The position numbers and the translations under genes are program-made. DNA of 6,874 bases from an uncultured Collinsella sp. GTDB taxonomy: Bacteria; Actinomycetota; Coriobacteriia; Coriobacteriales; Coriobacteriaceae. The notes beneath the pieces are model-generated. The model was not told the origin of the DNA. It did not search any database and saw nothing but the letters and a program-made list of their open reading frames with translations. This document shows, in pieces, positions 5,273 to 6,874 of this stretch. Location: positions 1-6,874 of the forward strand of contig UQUG01000081.1 of assembly GCA_900544205.1 (NCBI GenBank), written 5' to 3'. Every line of letters starts with the position of its first letter. The stretch's first letter is position 1.

Positions 5273-5502
5273 AAAACGCCCCGGTAGTAAAATGCAGGGG
5301 CGTTTTCTATTGACGGGATTCGGCGCCGGCCCGTTTCGGTCCGGATGCGCCGCTCGGCCTCTTCGAGGTCCCTGACAATCCTTCCCAGCGCCATGTAGTA
5401 ATGCGCGAAGACCGGGTCCTCCTTGCCGGACCGGTTCTCGCAGCAAAAGAGCATCGACTCATGAAGGCAGGCGAGCTCGTAGACGATGTCTTCGAGTTCC
5501 AT
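5269..5502 (-). CDS. Small hypothetical helical protein, convergent to the nuclease gene
   Basis: This minus-strand frame encodes 77 residues starting MELEDIVYELACLHESMLFC, predicted helical and rich in Glu/Arg (RDLEEAERRIRTE, 44-56). AGGAG lies 4 bp upstream of the ATG at 5502, which supports this start over longer upstream extensions. I recognise no family. Its stop overlaps the stop codon of the convergent nuclease gene (5269-5272), and its last ten or so residues, APAFYYRGVF, are encoded by the terminator hairpin, so the tail may be non-functional read-through. Residues EDPVFAHYY resemble EDPTVYAHYF in the DUF2958 gene downstream, but the rest does not. Confidence 0.55.
   Translation of the reverse strand: MELEDIVYELACLHESMLFCCENRSGKEDPVFAHYYMALGRIVRDLEEAERRIRTETGRRRIPSIENAPAFYYRGVF
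5273..5306. terminator. Bidirectional Rho-independent terminator
   Basis: AAAACGCCCC (5273-5282) and GGGGCGTTTT (5297-5306) are perfect 10-bp arms around a 14-base loop, with an A run on the left and a T run on the right. It follows the nuclease stop directly and can serve transcripts from both strands. Confidence 0.9.
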
Positions 5503-5621
5503 ATGGCTCCTCTCGAAAAGTGAATAGGGGTTCAGATGGTATCGATGTTGGGCGTGGGCTGCCGGCGTCCGCCGTGAATCGGCCACGGCTCCGCGGCCGG
5601 GTGGCACCTCCGCTACGCCGC

Positions 5622-5699
5622 GTCAAGGGGGCCCATGAGACCCCGCACAAACCTCCGCTCCGCTCCGGTTGGTGGAGGTCGTCATGGACCTCCCTTGAC
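5622..5699. repeat. Nested imperfect inverted repeat
   Basis: GTCAAGGG-GGCCCATGA (5622-5638) matches the inverse of 5682-5699 apart from one gap and one mismatch. Inside it, ACCTCC (5651-5656) pairs with GGAGGT (5674-5679). Folded, this makes a two-tier stem. Confidence 0.6.
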
Positions 5700-5716
5700 C
5701 CGTCTTCGCTCCGGTG

Positions 5717-5739
5717 CGGCTTTGCAGGGAGCAAAGCCG
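5717..5739. repeat. Perfect 9-bp hairpin
   Basis: CGGCTTTGC (5717-5725) and GCAAAGCCG (5731-5739) enclose the loop AGGGA. The same nonamer CGGCTTTGC recurs at 5764-5772, so an alternative pairing with 5731-5739 is possible. No T run follows, so it is not a terminator. Confidence 0.65.
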
Positions 5740-5820
5740 ACGACGACGCGCGGCGTCGCCATTCGGCTTTGCCCGCAGGGGCGAGATGTTGAGGGCAGGT
5801 TGCCCGGAACGGAGGAAGAC

Positions 5821-6120
5821 ATGCAGCAGCTGATGACCGAGGAAATCGCCAAGACGGTGCCGAGGCTCTACGAGCAGGACGGGGCGGAGGACCCCACGGT
5901 CTACGCCCACTACTTCTCGTGCGTGAACGGATGGGACTGGTGGCTGCTCGAGTTTGACGGAACGGACGAGGCGTTCGGCCTCGTCGAGGGCTACGACGAC
6001 GAGCTCGGCTACTTCAGCATCAAGGAGATGGCCGAGCTGAACCGCCAGATGGGGTTTGCCGCCGTCGAGCGCGACGAGCACTTCTCCCCGAAGCCGCTCA
6101 GCGCCGTCAGGAGGAGGTAG
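5821..6120 (+). CDS. DUF2958 family protein
   Basis: The 99-residue product shows the DUF2958 pattern from end to end: an N-terminal LMTEEIAKTVPRLYEQD, DPTVYAHYFSCVNGWDWWLLE in the middle, GLVEGYDDELGYFSIKEM (53-70), and the closing VERDEHFSPKPLSAV (82-96). This is the usual family length. The biochemical role of the family is not established; members are common on plasmids and conjugative elements. GGAGG (5811-5815) lies 5 bp before ATG 5821, which rules out a longer in-frame start at 5635. The last three codons are AGG AGG AGG, which double as the ribosome site of the next gene, so the two are coupled. Confidence 0.86.
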   Translation: MQQLMTEEIAKTVPRLYEQDGAEDPTVYAHYFSCVNGWDWWLLEFDGTDEAFGLVEGYDDELGYFSIKEMAELNRQMGFAAVERDEHFSPKPLSAVRRR

Positions 6121-6124
6121 CCGC

Positions 6125-6721
6125 ATGGTCACGGTCGAGTTCGACTCCATGGGCGAGGCGGTCCGCCTCGCCCTCGTGGCCGATGAGTACGTGGGCGGCG
6201 GCCTGGCCGTCCTCCTCCTCGACGCCACGGCCCCGCGCTCCGAGGGCTACATGGCCGAGTGGGGCGTGCTCACGGCGAGCGTGCCGGCGGCGGCCGAGTG
6301 GTGCCGCGGGCGGGGCAACATCGCCATCGACGCCGACGTGCCCGCGGCGCTCCTCGAGGCGCTCGAGGCCGCCGGCACGGTCCGGATAGCCGACCGCTCG
6401 GCGGCGTCCGGGATGGCCCGCTACCCGCTGGCCACGGTCGCCGGGCATGCCCTCGCCGGCATGGGCGGCCTGAGCGAGACCCTCGAGGGGGCCCTCGGCT
6501 CGACAGTCGTCGTCGAGTACGAGTCGGGCGGCGACGGCGGCGCGTTCGAGGTGGGGACCGCGCCGGCCGGATCGGCCGAGCTCGAGCGACTCATCGCCGC
6601 CGCGAGGTCCGAGGCCGACGAGTTGGCGGGCGCCGGCGGATGGGCTGCCGTCCGGGTTGGGTTCGGGGATGCCGAGACCATCGACTGCGAGACGGGCCGG
6701 ACGGTTTACGTCGCGGGGTGA
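6125..6721 (+). CDS. DUF4313-like protein with an extra C-terminal region
   Basis: This is a 198-residue protein. Residues 1 to about 105 fit the DUF4313 pattern: an early YVGGGLAVLLLD strand (22-33), WGVLTASVP (46-54), GNIAIDADVP (64-73) where relatives have a DTNN-like segment, and SGMARYPLATV (95-105) matching the family's SGxxxYPL ending. Residues 106-198 form a separate Gly/Ala/Glu-rich region that I do not recognise; it includes LERLIAAARSEADELAG (153-169). Function is unknown. ATG 6125 is preceded by AGGAGGAGG (6109-6117), and only 4 bases separate it from the DUF2958 stop, so the genes form a tight operon. A terminator follows after 18 bases. The pair is typical of conjugative or integrative elements. 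Confidence 0.7.
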   Translation: MVTVEFDSMGEAVRLALVADEYVGGGLAVLLLDATAPRSEGYMAEWGVLTASVPAAAEWCRGRGNIAIDADVPAALLEALEAAGTVRIADRSAASGMARYPLATVAGHALAGMGGLSETLEGALGSTVVVEYESGGDGGAFEVGTAPAGSAELERLIAAARSEADELAGAGGWAAVRVGFGDAETIDCETGRTVYVAG

Positions 6722-6739
6722 AATGGGAGGAGGGCGCGG

Positions 6740-6770
6740 GCGCGGTCCGGATGGGCCGCGCTTTTCCTTT
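6740..6770 (+). terminator. Rho-independent terminator of the DUF2958/DUF4313 operon
   Basis: GCGCGGTCC (6740-6748) pairs with GGGCCGCGC (6753-6761), with one G-T pair and a GGAT loop. TTTTCCTTT (6762-6770) follows. It lies 18 bases after the stop at 6721. Confidence 0.88.
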
Positions 6771-6785
6771 CCCGGGGATGCGGAA

Positions 6786-6818
6786 CTCCCACCGTCCAAG
6801 TGCCTCGGACGGTGGGAG
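6786..6818. repeat. Perfect 12-bp inverted repeat
   Basis: CTCCCACCGTCC (6786-6797) and GGACGGTGGGAG (6807-6818) flank a 9-base loop, AAGTGCCTC. It comes straight after a complete terminator and has no T run, so a second terminator is unlikely. It could be an operator, a transfer-origin hairpin or a leader structure for a gene beyond the window. Confidence 0.75.
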
Positions 6819-6837
6819 CTGGATACGACGATATACT

Positions 6838-6860
6838 GCGCGTGCAACGGGGACACGCGC
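6838..6860. repeat. 7-bp hairpin near the window end
   Basis: GCGCGTG (6838-6844) and CACGCGC (6854-6860) flank a 9-base loop, CAACGGGGA, and are followed by CTCCTTTTC. It is the second hairpin with a 9-base loop within 75 bases. Its meaning depends on sequence beyond 6874. Confidence 0.5.
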
Positions 6861-6874
6861 CTCCTTTTCGGTTG

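Larger units (their letters stand above)
5503..5820. other. Hairpin-rich intergenic region
   Basis: No gene is supported in these 318 bases. They hold a long imperfect inverted repeat (5622-5638 with 5682-5699), a nested one ACCTCC/GGAGGT (5651-5656, 5674-5679), a perfect 9-bp hairpin (5717-5739) and a short CGACGC/GCGTCG hairpin (5744-5758). ACCTCCGCT occurs twice (5606, 5651) and CGGCTTTGC twice (5717, 5764). It may be a structured leader, a transfer or recombination site, or decayed sequence. Confidence 0.45.

Noticed and set aside
4481..5446. 321-residue minus-strand frame opposite the DUF4268 gene
   Set aside because: It crosses the bidirectional terminator, shows no motif and mirrors the codon bias of the real plus-strand gene.
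5635..5820. Longer start for the DUF2958 gene
   Set aside because: The extension translates the hairpin-rich region into Arg/Pro/Gly-rich sequence with no ribosome site; the family begins at the 5821 start.
6107..6856. Long minus-strand frames opposite the DUF2958/DUF4313 operon
   Set aside because: They are antisense shadows caused by strong third-position G/C; they are Arg/Gly/Ala-rich, lack ribosome sites and cross the operon terminator.

Overview
The window looks like a chromosomal segment of a high-G+C actinobacterium of class Coriobacteriia, most likely Collinsella or a close relative. This is inferred from overall base composition, a biotin-ligase-like gene close to a type III pantothenate kinase gene, and the style of the accessory genes. 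No sequence search was possible.

Core part (1-3423). The window opens with the last codons of an unidentified gene. A biotin-protein-ligase-like gene (120-821) follows directly and ends at a strong terminator hairpin. It keeps the family's overall layout but has lost the residues used for catalysis. Next is a cassette of visibly lower G+C: an AAA ATPase with a C-terminal DUF4143 domain (1074-2270), bracketed by three near-identical 43-bp palindromes, two upstream and one 7 bp after its stop. On the minus strand lies coaX (2376-3149), type III pantothenate kinase. An initiator tRNA-fMet (3347-3423) follows, with a clear promoter and a Rho-independent terminator.

Accessory part (3424-6874). 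Downstream of the tRNA the content changes to an apparent island. About 370 bp without a gene holds three copies of a TTGGTCGAA motif, whose core is the inverse of the tRNA 3' end, suggesting integrase-related sites. Then comes a compact plus-strand cluster: a small acidic ORF that looks frameshifted at its 5' end, a 51-residue ORF, and a DUF4268/PD-(D/E)XK nuclease-like gene overlapping it by 14 bp. This cluster ends at a bidirectional terminator shared with a small convergent minus-strand gene. After about 320 bp of hairpin-rich DNA there is a two-gene operon of DUF2958 and DUF4313-like proteins, types often carried on conjugative or integrative elements. The operon ends at a terminator, and two more hairpins lie near the window edge.

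The two best candidates for something not well described are the ATPase cassette with its three palindromes, and the tRNA-adjacent nuclease cluster with its two small upstream ORFs. The degenerate biotin ligase is a third point of interest.
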